Shown: one piece after another, positions 1 to 6,648 of the stretch | Numbering within the stretch: the first letter of the stretch is position 1 | How the letters are laid out: each line of letters starts with the position of its first letter | Assembly (NCBI GenBank): GCA_030428695.1 | Contig: JAUIEM010000355.1 | Span: 1 to 10,757 of the forward strand | Direction: 5' to 3' | Length of the DNA: 10,757 nt | From: a bacterium | GTDB lineage: Bacteria > Planctomycetota > J058 > JAJDCP01 | The notes under the pieces: model-generated | Database searches by the model: none | Told to the model about the DNA's origin: nothing | Seen by the model: only the letters and a program-made list of their open reading frames with translations | Translations under genes and position numbers: made by a program

Positions 1-445
1 GCCCTTTCGGCTTCGGGGTCGCCTTGCGGGGAGGCAGGGGCGGCCGGGCCGCGGCCTTGCCGGAGCGGGGCTTGCCGCCGGTCGCGATCACGGAGAAGGG
101 GTCGCTCTGGCCCGCGATCCGGTCGCGCTCTCGCACGCCGACGCCGAGCCCCAGGTGTCCGGCGAGCTCTTCGAGGGACTCGATGTCGCGCGCGCTCGGG
201 TCCTGCCGCAGGATCACCGCGACCGCGAGATACAGGGCCTCCCGCTCGGGGTGCTCGTCGGGGACGCGGAACCGGGCGTCCGCGGTCAGCCGCGCGAGGT
301 CGGCGAAGCTGAACCCGAGCCGCGTGGCCAGGGACTGGAAGACCGCCGCGCGGGCGGGGCTGAGCTCGGCCTCACGCTCGGTCGCCGCCGCGTAGGCGGC
401 TTCGACGACGAGCTCGGCGGCGCTGTTCGACAAGCGGATCTGCAT
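1..445 (-). CDS. Uncharacterised protein, 3' end beyond window
   Basis: This leftward reading frame begins with ATG at 443-445 and stays open for 148 codons to the window edge, so the C-terminus is missing. A GGGGGA ribosome-binding sequence lies just upstream of the ATG, which fixes the start. The protein opens MQIRLSNSAAELVVEAAY and residues about 1-110 look helical and acidic, with no signal peptide or membrane segment, suggesting a cytoplasmic protein. Residues about 125-148 form a basic Pro/Ala/Lys-rich tail. Helical segments around SPARAAVFQSLATRLGF (29-45) and DIESLEELAGHLGLG (87-101) recall the all-helical TerB-like fold, but this is only an impression and I do not recognise the family. 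It is transcribed divergently from the secreted protein at 624. Confidence 0.75.
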   Translation of the reverse strand, partial: MQIRLSNSAAELVVEAAYAAATEREAELSPARAAVFQSLATRLGFSFADLARLTADARFRVPDEHPEREALYLAVAVILRQDPSARDIESLEELAGHLGLGVGVRERDRIAGQSDPFSVIATGGKPRSGKAAARPPLPPRKATPKPKG

Positions 446-522
446 GGCTTCCCCCTGCACGTCGCTCTACCACACCTGGGCCCACAGCGCAAGCTTCAGA
501 GGCGTCAAGCGAGCGCGTCCAG

Positions 523-545
523 TGTCTGTCCGGGGCGAACAGACA
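523..545. promoter_or_regulatory. Inverted repeat between divergent genes
   Basis: Two perfect 7-bp arms, TGTCTGT (523-529) and ACAGACA (539-545), are separated by 9 bp. The centre lies between two divergent starts (445 and 624). It could be a dimeric repressor operator or a short hairpin. I do not recognise it as a known regulator's site. Confidence 0.4.
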
Positions 546-623
546 TCGCGCCTCCCGAGGCCCGCGATCAGGGGTTCGGCGGACGGCACGGGGCGTGCAC
601 CCGGCGTGGCAGGAGGACCCACC

Positions 624-1571
624 ATGCGCCATCTGCTCAGCCTGCTCACCCTGCTCGCCGCTCTGCACGCCCAGGAACCGACCTTCACCTGGCACGAGCA
701 GGGCGACACCGCCGCCGCGCTCGAGCTCCAGCTCGCCCCGACCCTGCCCCTCGACACCCGCAGCCCACGCGCCGTCGCCGCCTGGACCGTCGGCCTCTTC
801 GGCAGCGAGCGGGCGGGGCGGGACGCGTTGCGCTGGCGGCTGCACACGCTGCTGCTCGAGGCCCTCGCCGCGGGGGAGGCGCGCTGCCTCGGCGAGGAGT
901 TGCGCAGCGTGCCCGACGCCGGGCTCCGGCACCTGGCCGAAGAGCTTCGCCTCGAGGTGCTGCCCGCGCGCCTCGAGCGGGTCGAGGGGGATGCCTGTGT
1001 GTTCGTCGCCGAGCAGGAGTACCGGCTGTTCGAGGGCGGCCCCCTTCCCTCCGAGCGCTGGCAGGTCCTGACCCGGCTGCGCCTCGCCGAGCGCCCCGGA
1101 GGATGGCGGCTGATCGGCCTCGAGCGTGGCGAGCGGGACGTGACCGGGACGATCCGCTGGCGCGACGCGGCCGGCCTGCTCGCCGACTGGCAACGCCGGT
1201 CCCGGGCGGCACCGCCCGCGCCGCCAGAGCCGCCGACGGAGGCCGGACCCGAGGGCCAGGTGCGCACCCTGTACGGATGGCTGCTGCCCCTGCGGAGAAG
1301 CCTCGCCCGCCGCCTGGAGGCCGAGGTCTACGGCGCGCTGTGCGCGCAGCTGGAGGAGGTGCTCGGCGCGGAGCTGCGGGCGCCCGCCGAGACGCCCGTC
1401 GCTTCCCCGGAGGACGGGCCCTGGCGGTTCGAGCGCCAGGCGCAGCGGGTGATCTTCTCGCGCGGGGAGGGTCCGCGCCTCGCGGTCGAGCTCACCGACG
1501 GCCGGATCGCACGCTGCGGTCGCTGGCAGGATGGGCGGCTGCGGGCGCTGCCGTGGTGGAAGCTGCCGTAG
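624..1571 (+). CDS. Secreted hypothetical protein
   Basis: I place the start at the ATG at 624 because AGGAGGA lies at 611-617. The frame is open further upstream but has no comparable ribosome-binding site there. The 315-residue product begins with a classic signal peptide (MRHLLSLLTLLAALHA) with likely signal peptidase I cleavage after A16. There is no lipobox, so it is probably periplasmic or exported. The mature part is rich in Arg, Leu and Glu. It has a Pro-rich linker at about 197-212 (APPAPPEPPTEAG) that separates an N-terminal region of about 180 residues from a C-terminal region of about 100 residues ending in WWKLP. I recognise no catalytic motif and no family. It converges with the toroid-protein gene; the two stop codons are 22 nt apart. 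Confidence 0.8.
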   Translation: MRHLLSLLTLLAALHAQEPTFTWHEQGDTAAALELQLAPTLPLDTRSPRAVAAWTVGLFGSERAGRDALRWRLHTLLLEALAAGEARCLGEELRSVPDAGLRHLAEELRLEVLPARLERVEGDACVFVAEQEYRLFEGGPLPSERWQVLTRLRLAERPGGWRLIGLERGERDVTGTIRWRDAAGLLADWQRRSRAAPPAPPEPPTEAGPEGQVRTLYGWLLPLRRSLARRLEAEVYGALCAQLEEVLGAELRAPAETPVASPEDGPWRFERQAQRVIFSRGEGPRLAVELTDGRIARCGRWQDGRLRALPWWKLP

Positions 1572-1577
1572 CGTCCG

Positions 1578-1597
1578 CTAGCTGACTAGTCAGCTAG
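1578..1597. repeat. 20-bp perfect palindrome with stops in all six frames
   Basis: The sequence is CTAGCTGACTAGTCAGCTAG, identical to its own reverse complement and centred between 1587 and 1588. It holds TAG (1579), TGA (1583) and TAG (1587), one in each forward frame; by symmetry all three reverse frames are also stopped. The stop of the leftward toroid-protein gene (1594-1596) is inside it, and the stop of the rightward gene (1569-1571) is 7 nt before it. No T-tract follows on either side, so it is not a standard intrinsic terminator. Confidence 0.85.
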
Positions 1598-2727
1598 TCC
1601 TCTTCCGCCTCCCACGCCGCCGGCGGCGGCATGTCCGGCTGCAGCAGCGCGAGCATCACGCAGGCGGTGCCGAAGTTCTGGCTGCGCTCGAAGACCCGGT
1701 CGTTCCACGCCCCGCTCCCTTCCCGCACCTGGAACAGCCGCGCGTCGAGCTGGTCACGGAAGGCGGCGCGCTCCTTTTCGGGCAGCTGCTCGATGGCCTG
1801 GGCGGCGTAGGTGTGCGCATAGAAGAAGTAGTAGGGGGCGACCATATAGGGCGGCTCGTGGGTGCCGGTCTTCTGGCGCCGGTCCTCGAGCGCGTCCCAG
1901 TGCTCGAAGAAGGCCTCGAGGGCGCCGCGCACCGCCTCGACGCTGCCCCGACCGGCCAGCCGCAGGGTGGTCTCGCAGACCGGCATGCGGCCGATCGCGC
2001 CGGGCACCGCCTCGATGCCCTGGCCGGTCGCCCGGCCGGGCTGGGTGGAATACTGGAAGGCGCCGCTGTCGAGCCGGGCGTCGAGCAGGGTCTGCAGGGC
2101 GCGGTCGACGACCTCGTCCGGCACATCTTCCCCCTGGGCCCGCGCCTCGAACAGGGCCTGCAGGCCGGGGGCGGTCATGAAGGGTGAGGCGGCGGCGCGG
2201 CGGCCGCGGCTGTAGTTCCAGCCACCGTTCGCGATCTCGGTGCGCGCGAGCCCCTCGCACAGGCCCGCGATCGCGGCGTCGACCCGCGCGGCCAGCTCGC
2301 CCGCGCGTTCGAGCTCTCGCGTCCGCAGGAGGAAGCGCAGGGCGTAGATGTGTCCCCAGCCGCGGACGTCGTAGCTGCCGACGAAGGTCGCCTCCATGCC
2401 GGGGTCCTCGAGCTTGTCGAGCACGAAGCGCAGGCCACGGGCCACCGCCGCCTGGCGCGGCGCGTCCTCTTCCCAGCCCGGCGCCTCGAGCAGCGCCCAG
2501 GCGCAGATGCTGGTGCCGCCGACCCGGTACCCGAGCGGGATCTCGGGGCCGCTCGGACCGCGCACCCGGTACACGCCCTCGTAGGGCCACTCGTCGGGTT
2601 CCTCCTTGGCCTCGAAGCTCTCCTGCCCGGCGAGCAGGATCTCGACGCCACGCCGGATCGCCTCCTCCCGCTCGTCGGCGCACAGGCCGGCGAAGAGGAG
2701 CAGGGTGAGGACAAAGCTCGAGCGCAC
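1594..2727 (-). CDS. Secreted prenyltransferase/squalene-oxidase-repeat-like toroid protein
   Basis: The start is GTG at 2725-2727, with AGGAGGT six bases upstream. The 377-residue product has a signal peptide (MRSSFVLTLLLFAGLCA), with cleavage probably after A17. The C16 context does not make a convincing lipobox. The mature protein shows repeated helical pairs with Gly/Trp/Phe/Tyr-rich turns typical of the alpha/alpha-toroid fold: GGTSICAWALL (70-80), GSYDVRGWGHIYALRFLL (117-134), NGGWNYSRG (167-175), SGAFQYST (221-228), and NFGTACVMLALLQ near the end. This fold is shared by squalene cyclases, protein prenyltransferases and many secreted proteins of unknown role. I see no DxDD or QW-motif series of a true cyclase, so an enzyme activity is not claimed. 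It lies 78 nt after the pseudo-rhomboid gene on the same strand, perhaps as a third operon gene. Confidence 0.75.
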   Translation of the reverse strand: MRSSFVLTLLLFAGLCADEREEAIRRGVEILLAGQESFEAKEEPDEWPYEGVYRVRGPSGPEIPLGYRVGGTSICAWALLEAPGWEEDAPRQAAVARGLRFVLDKLEDPGMEATFVGSYDVRGWGHIYALRFLLRTRELERAGELAARVDAAIAGLCEGLARTEIANGGWNYSRGRRAAASPFMTAPGLQALFEARAQGEDVPDEVVDRALQTLLDARLDSGAFQYSTQPGRATGQGIEAVPGAIGRMPVCETTLRLAGRGSVEAVRGALEAFFEHWDALEDRRQKTGTHEPPYMVAPYYFFYAHTYAAQAIEQLPEKERAAFRDQLDARLFQVREGSGAWNDRVFERSQNFGTACVMLALLQPDMPPPAAWEAEED

Positions 2728-2805
2728 GGTTCTACCTCCTCGGAAGCGCAGGGATGCGGGCGACGACTGCCGCCGCTGGCTGCGTCGCTGGTTCCTTCCC
2801 CGCCA

Positions 2806-4050
2806 TCAAGGAAAGCCCTGCCGCGCCTCGAGGGCCTGGAGCCCCTGGACGGTCAGGGTGGCGGGGGACGCCTTGGCCTTGACCAGGCCGTACAGCTTGC
2901 CGACCAGCCGCACGTCGAGGCGCTGGATCGCGTAGTCGGCCGCCTCGAGACGCAGGAAGGCGACGAAGTCGACGAAGAGCACGTCCCAGAAGTCCTGGGC
3001 GAGGTGCACCTCGATGCGGACGGTCGGATCGTTGATCGCCTCGATGCGCCCGCGCAGGTCATCGAGCTGCCCGACCGCCTCCTCGAGCTGCAGGTCGGCC
3101 TGCAGGCGCTGGTGCAGGCGGCCGGCCTCGCCGTAGCGCTGGCTGACCGAGACCAGGGTGTCGAGGCTGGTGCGCAGTGCCGCGTTGACCGCCAGGGAGC
3201 GCTGGTGGAAGTCGGCCGGCGGCGCGTCGCTCTCGAGCAGCAATCGACGCTCGGCGGCGGCCTGCTTGGCCGCGGTCGCCTCGGCCGGGAAGCGCAGCTG
3301 CTCGTAGCGCTCGGCCTCGGCCGGGGCCGCGGGGAACAGCGCCCGCACCTGGGTCGCGCGCCAGCCCGCGAAGGCGAGGAGCGGGACGAGGAGCAGGGCC
3401 GGGAGCGCCTTCGGCTTGCCCTCGAAGACCAGGCCGAGCAGCACCCCGCCCAGCAGACCCGCGACGTCCGCCAGCGGCGCCAGGCCGGGCAGCTTCGCGT
3501 GCATCGGTAGGAGGTACAGCGCGAGGCCGTAGCAGACCGCCAGGTAGGCGAGCCGCAACCACAGGGGATCGCCCCCCTTGGGCCGCCGCCCGGCCAGGTA
3601 GGCGCCGAGCTCGAGGCCGCTGAGGGCGCAGCAGCCGGCGACCATGCCCAGGCCGCCGGGGAACGGTGCCGCGCCGAACAGGGCGAGGCTGCCGGCGAGC
3701 AGGCCGAGGCCGAAGGCGAGCAGCACGCGGCCGCTGCCGTAGCGGCTCTCGAGCGCCGGTCCGAGCAGCTGCAACAGCGCGACCGTGCAGGCGACGTGGA
3801 CGATGTCGGTCGTGTACAGCACCGGCTTGTGCACCCACCAGTGGCTGAGCCAGCGCCAGGGCTGGTCGAGCACGGCGGCCGGGTGCAGGCCGAGCTCGTA
3901 GACCCGGGCGCTGTAGTTCGCGCCGGTGAAGCCGAGCCAGCCGAGCCCCGCGCACAGCTTCGGCACGATCGCGCCGAGGATGGCGATCGCCGACAGGGCG
4001 TAGGTCGCGGCGACCTTGTCGTGGAAAGCGGGCGCCTCAGCGCTCGGCAT
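2806..4050 (-). CDS. Rhomboid-fold membrane protein lacking catalytic residues, with large C-terminal domain
   Basis: The start is ATG at 4048-4050 preceded by GGGAGGA. Upstream codons in the same frame overlap the preceding gene and lack such a site. The product is 414 residues. Residues 14-230 contain several membrane segments in the rhomboid order: HVACT (85-89) where active rhomboids have HxxxN, a GxGR turn near 105-108, GMVAGCCALSG (135-145) at the active-site loop, and AGLLGG (197-202) where AGHLGG is expected. Compared with the neighbouring rhomboid, the catalytic Ser is replaced by Ala138, the catalytic His by Leu199 and the conserved Asn by Thr89, so proteolysis is not expected. Residues 240-414 are a soluble, Glu/Gln/Arg-rich, largely helical domain with likely coiled-coil character around 250-340. 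Its start overlaps the protease gene by 14 nt, which suggests translational coupling and a partnership, perhaps as a client adaptor. Confidence 0.8.
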   Translation of the reverse strand: MPSAEAPAFHDKVAATYALSAIAILGAIVPKLCAGLGWLGFTGANYSARVYELGLHPAAVLDQPWRWLSHWWVHKPVLYTTDIVHVACTVALLQLLGPALESRYGSGRVLLAFGLGLLAGSLALFGAAPFPGGLGMVAGCCALSGLELGAYLAGRRPKGGDPLWLRLAYLAVCYGLALYLLPMHAKLPGLAPLADVAGLLGGVLLGLVFEGKPKALPALLLVPLLAFAGWRATQVRALFPAAPAEAERYEQLRFPAEATAAKQAAAERRLLLESDAPPADFHQRSLAVNAALRTSLDTLVSVSQRYGEAGRLHQRLQADLQLEEAVGQLDDLRGRIEAINDPTVRIEVHLAQDFWDVLFVDFVAFLRLEAADYAIQRLDVRLVGKLYGLVKAKASPATLTVQGLQALEARQGFP

Positions 4051-4894
4051 CGGTTCCTCCCGTCGGGGCTGGCGTCTCTTCGACGCGCCAGAAGTCCTCG
4101 AAGTTCCGCGGGCGCTCGTCGAACACCCGATGATAGCGCGCCACGCGCAAGCTCGCGACGCCGACCAGGGCGACGAGGACACAGGCGACCAGCAGCCAGC
4201 GCGGCGCCGGCTTCCGCCGCAGGCCGAGCAGCCGCGGGGCGTAGGCCGCGCCGAGCACGGCGCCGACCGCCAGCCCGCCGAGGTGTCCGGCGTGGGCGAA
4301 CTGCACGCCGGCCAGGGGCTCGAGCAGCGCGGCGCTGACCAGGGTGAGGGCGAAGAACACCGCGAAGAAGGCCGCGTAGGCCCGGTACAGCTCGCGGTCG
4401 AGGGCGTCCCGGTGGGGCAGGACCAGCCCGCACAGGATGCCGATCAGGCCGAACAGCGCGCCGGATGCCCCGAGGCTGCCCGGCAGCTCATCCCCGCAGC
4501 CGAGGCTGAGCAGGCAGCCGCCGAGCAGGCACAGCAGGTAGCCGGCGAGAAAGCGGCCGGCGCCGAGCTGGCGCTCGAGGATCGGCCCGAGCAGACCGAG
4601 AAAGACCGCGTTCATGCCGATGTGCAACGCGTCGACCGGGGCGAGCAGGGGGGCGTGGACGAAGCCCGAGGTCACGAGCCGCCACCACTCCCCGAAGGCG
4701 ACCTCCGGCCGCAGGGCCCAGCGCAACAGCCAGGCGCTGTAGGCGTCCGGATCGGCCAGGCCGCAGGCGCCGAGCCGATGGCAGCCCCAGGGCACCAGGC
4801 ACAGGGCGAGGTTGACGGCGAGCAGGCCGGCGCTGACCGGCGCGGCCTGGAGGCGCGGCGCGGAGACCTCCAGCGGGGCATCCTCGCCTGGCAT
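4037..4894 (-). CDS. Rhomboid family intramembrane serine protease
   Basis: The start is ATG at 4892-4894. Its ribosome-binding site is only moderate (GGGGGTGG just upstream), but it is the last good start before the divergent promoter. The 285-residue product has six or more hydrophobic segments and all rhomboid signatures in order: a WWRLVTSGFVH entry region (70-80), HIGMN (91-95), the GAGR turn (111-114), GASGALFG (142-149) with nucleophile Ser144, and AHAGHLGG (200-207) with catalytic His204. Rhomboids cleave substrates inside or next to their transmembrane helices in the inner membrane; no substrate can be named here. A short charged tail (about 250-285) follows the last membrane segment. 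It is first in a leftward cluster, overlaps the inactive paralogue by 14 nt, and is divergent from def. Confidence 0.93.
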   Translation of the reverse strand: MPGEDAPLEVSAPRLQAAPVSAGLLAVNLALCLVPWGCHRLGACGLADPDAYSAWLLRWALRPEVAFGEWWRLVTSGFVHAPLLAPVDALHIGMNAVFLGLLGPILERQLGAGRFLAGYLLCLLGGCLLSLGCGDELPGSLGASGALFGLIGILCGLVLPHRDALDRELYRAYAAFFAVFFALTLVSAALLEPLAGVQFAHAGHLGGLAVGAVLGAAYAPRLLGLRRKPAPRWLLVACVLVALVGVASLRVARYHRVFDERPRNFEDFWRVEETPAPTGGTDAER

Positions 4895-4944
4895 CGCCAC
4901 CCCCGCCGCGTGGGCCGGTCCGGAGACCGGGAAAAACCGTGTCG

Positions 4945-4966
4945 GGCCGTTTCGGCCGTGTATAAT
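4945..4966 (+). promoter_or_regulatory. def-ribF promoter (-10 TATAAT)
   Basis: A perfect TATAAT at 4961-4966 stands out in GC-rich surroundings and lies 51 nt before the def start. No good -35 hexamer is visible at 16-18 bp spacing. A 13-bp inverted repeat, GGCCGTTTCGGCC (4945-4957), fills the place just upstream of the -10 and could be an operator in the divergent intergenic region shared with the rhomboid gene. Confidence 0.65.
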
Positions 4967-4970
4967 AGCG

Positions 4971-4994
4971 AGCGTGGGAGCCGATTCCCACGCT
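4971..4994 (+). promoter_or_regulatory. Hairpin at predicted 5' end of def-ribF mRNA
   Basis: Perfect 9-bp arms AGCGTGGGA (4971-4979) and TCCCACGCT (4986-4994) enclose a 6-nt loop. With the -10 at 4961-4966, transcription should begin near 4972-4974, so the hairpin would form the very start of the message. There is no T-tract, so it is not an intrinsic terminator. A 5' stabilising stem, as known for some bacterial mRNAs, or an operator are the main options. Confidence 0.6.
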
Positions 4995-5017
4995 GCCAGA
5001 ACACCCTGAGGTGCCGC

Positions 5018-5560
5018 ATGGAAATCCTGAAGTATCCCGACCCGCGACTCCGCAAACGGGCCGCGCCCGTCAAGGATATCAACTCGGCTTTCGAGGAGAA
5101 AGTGCGGGAGATGTTCGAGGTCCTGTACAAGGATCGCGGCATCGGCCTCGCCGCCCCCCAGGTCGGCTGGAGCCAGCGGGTCCTGATCCTCAACCTCGCC
5201 TGCGACAAGAAGAAGCCGCACGAAGAGCGGGTCCTGATCAACCCGAAGATCGTCAAGCGCGACGGGCGCGTGACGGGCGAAGAGGGCTGCTTGAGCTTCC
5301 CGGGCCTGTTCTTCAAGGTCGAGCGCGACAAGGACATCGAGGTCGTCGGCTACGACCTGCAGGGCGAAGAGGTGCGGATCCCCGCCGACGGCCTGCTCAG
5401 CCGGGCGATCCAGCACGAGATCGACCACCTCGACGGCATCCTCTTCATCGATCGCGCCAGCCTCCTCGAGAAGGCCAAGATCCGTGGCAAGGTCAAAGCG
5501 ATGGAGAAGAGCTGGGCGAAGAAGAAGAAGGCGAAGAAGGTCTCGGCGCTCGGGAGATAG
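5018..5560 (+). CDS. def: Peptide deformylase
   Basis: The 180-residue protein is a metal-dependent cytoplasmic hydrolase that removes the formyl group from the initiator methionine of new proteins. All three family motifs are intact: GIGLAAPQVG (41-50), EGCLSFPG (89-96) with metal ligand Cys91, and QHEIDHLDG (132-140) with metal ligands His133 and His137 and catalytic Glu134. The length fits the family, with a basic tail (AKKKKAKKVSALGR, 167-180) that is a little longer and more lysine-rich than usual. The start is the ATG at 5018 with GAGGTG at 5008-5013; the frame is open upstream but only across the promoter and antisense rhomboid gene. It is followed by ribF after 6 nt, whose ribosome-binding site lies inside the def 3' end, so the two are probably co-transcribed from the 4961 promoter. 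Confidence 0.97.
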   Translation: MEILKYPDPRLRKRAAPVKDINSAFEEKVREMFEVLYKDRGIGLAAPQVGWSQRVLILNLACDKKKPHEERVLINPKIVKRDGRVTGEEGCLSFPGLFFKVERDKDIEVVGYDLQGEEVRIPADGLLSRAIQHEIDHLDGILFIDRASLLEKAKIRGKVKAMEKSWAKKKKAKKVSALGR

Positions 5561-5566
5561 CCGCGC

Positions 5567-6490
5567 ATGCAGGTGCACACCGGCGCCGACGCCCGGCCCG
5601 CGTCGTTCGAGAAGCCGGTCGCGACGCTCGGCGTGTTCGATGGCGTCCACCGGGGCCATCGCGCCGTGCTCGGGAAGGTCCGGTCCTGGGCCGACGAGAC
5701 CGGCGGTGACGCGGTCGTCATCACCTTCGATCCGCACCCCCTCCAGGTCCTCCAGGGCCGTCCCCCACCGCTCCTGACCCCGTTGCGCTTCCGTCTGCGG
5801 CTGTTCGAGCAGCTCGGCCTCGACCACGCCGTCGTGCTCCGCTTCACGCCCGCGCTCTCCGCGATGCCCGCGCGCGACTTCCTCGAGCGCATCCTGCTCG
5901 GCGGCATCGGCACCCGCCGCCTGGTGCTCGGCCCGGACGCCTTCTTCGGCAAGGACCGCGAGGGCAACGCCGGGTTCCTCGAGAGCGTGCGCGACGAATA
6001 CGCGCTCGAGGCGGTCTCCGTCCCCTTCCTGACCGAGGCCGGCGCGAAGGTCAGCAGCACCGAGGTGCGGCGCGCGATCGCCGCCGGCGCCCTCGACACG
6101 GCGCGTGCGCTGCTCGGCCGGCCCTACACCCTGTTCGGGCAGGTCGTGCGCGGAGACGGACGGGGCCGGGTGCTCGGCTTCCCGACCGCCAACCTCGCGA
6201 CCGCGCAGGTGCTGCCGCCCCACGGCGTGTACCACGCGCGGACCCGCATCGGCGAGCGCAGCTTCCGCGCGCTGACCAACATCGGCGTCGCGCCGACGGT
6301 GGTCGCGGGGCGGCGGGCGGTGCCGGAGGTGCATCTGCTCGACTTCGAGGGCGACCTGTACGGCACCTCGATCGAGGTCGAGCTGCTCGCCAAGCTGCGC
6401 CCCGAGATGCACTTCCCCGACCGCAACGCCCTGGTCGACCAGATCGGGCGCGACGTCGAGCAGGCGCGGCAACGGGCCGGGTCGGTCTGA
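5567..6490 (+). CDS. ribF: Bifunctional riboflavin kinase / FAD synthetase
   Basis: The 307-residue protein converts riboflavin to FMN and then FMN to FAD in the cytoplasm. The N-terminal nucleotidyltransferase half shows GVFDGVHRGH (22-31), the HIGH-type ATP-binding motif, then TFDPHP (53-58), LGPDAFFGKDREGN (121-134) and SSTEVRRAI (163-171). The C-terminal flavokinase half shows GRVLGFPTAN (200-209), TNIGVAPT (237-244) and EVHLLDFEGDLYG (254-266), which includes the conserved catalytic Glu region. Both halves are complete and the length is normal for the bifunctional enzyme. The start at 5567 is supported by GGGAG at 5552-5556, within the end of def. It is the last gene before the tRNA-Phe promoter; no intrinsic terminator is visible directly after its stop. 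Confidence 0.97.
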   Translation: MQVHTGADARPASFEKPVATLGVFDGVHRGHRAVLGKVRSWADETGGDAVVITFDPHPLQVLQGRPPPLLTPLRFRLRLFEQLGLDHAVVLRFTPALSAMPARDFLERILLGGIGTRRLVLGPDAFFGKDREGNAGFLESVRDEYALEAVSVPFLTEAGAKVSSTEVRRAIAAGALDTARALLGRPYTLFGQVVRGDGRGRVLGFPTANLATAQVLPPHGVYHARTRIGERSFRALTNIGVAPTVVAGRRAVPEVHLLDFEGDLYGTSIEVELLAKLRPEMHFPDRNALVDQIGRDVEQARQRAGSV

Positions 6491-6530
6491 GCCGGTCTGA
6501 GGCGGGCGCGCAGAAAAATTTCAGCCAACT

Positions 6531-6560
6531 TTGGAAACGGCCGGGTGATGCCCCTATAAT
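6531..6560 (+). promoter_or_regulatory. Promoter of tRNA-Phe
   Basis: TTGGAA (6531-6536) and TATAAT (6555-6560) are separated by 18 bp. The -10 is perfect and the -35 matches four of six consensus bases. Transcription would start about 8-10 nt before the tRNA 5' end. Confidence 0.8.
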
Positions 6561-6575
6561 GCGGCCCGCTCACCA

Positions 6576-6648
6576 GGGCGGATAGCTCAGCTGGTAGAGC
6601 AAGGGACTGAAAATCCCTGTGTCGGCGGTTCAAATCCGCCTCCGCCCA
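6576..6648 (+). tRNA. trnF: tRNA-Phe (GAA)
   Basis: A full cloverleaf can be drawn: acceptor GGGCGGA/TCCGCCC, D stem GCTC/GAGC, anticodon stem AGGGA/TCCCT with loop CTGAAAA, and T arm GGCGG-TTCAAAT-CCGCC. The anticodon is GAA at 6609-6611, reading Phe codons. The discriminator base is A (6648). The CCA end is not encoded and must be added by nucleotidyltransferase. It has its own promoter and terminator and so is probably a single-tRNA transcription unit. The 3' end of a leftward GNAT gene overlaps it in antisense. Confidence 0.97.

Noticed and set aside
155..1585. Other long open frames overlapping the secreted protein gene
   Set aside because: They are Arg/Pro/Ala-rich, have no ribosome-binding sites and are out of frame with a gene that has a signal peptide and a strong ribosome-binding site.
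2728..2805. GCGACG...CGTCGC inverted repeat between the pseudo-rhomboid and toroid genes as terminator
   Set aside because: The stem is short and interrupted and has no T-run in either direction.
4895..6472. Long leftward open frame continuing upstream of the rhomboid gene across def and ribF
   Set aside because: It is antisense to two well-supported housekeeping genes and its sequence resembles no protein; it is an effect of high GC content.
6484..6503. CGGTCTGAG doubled at the ribF stop
   Set aside because: A single short duplication at the gene end with no further copies; no function suggested.
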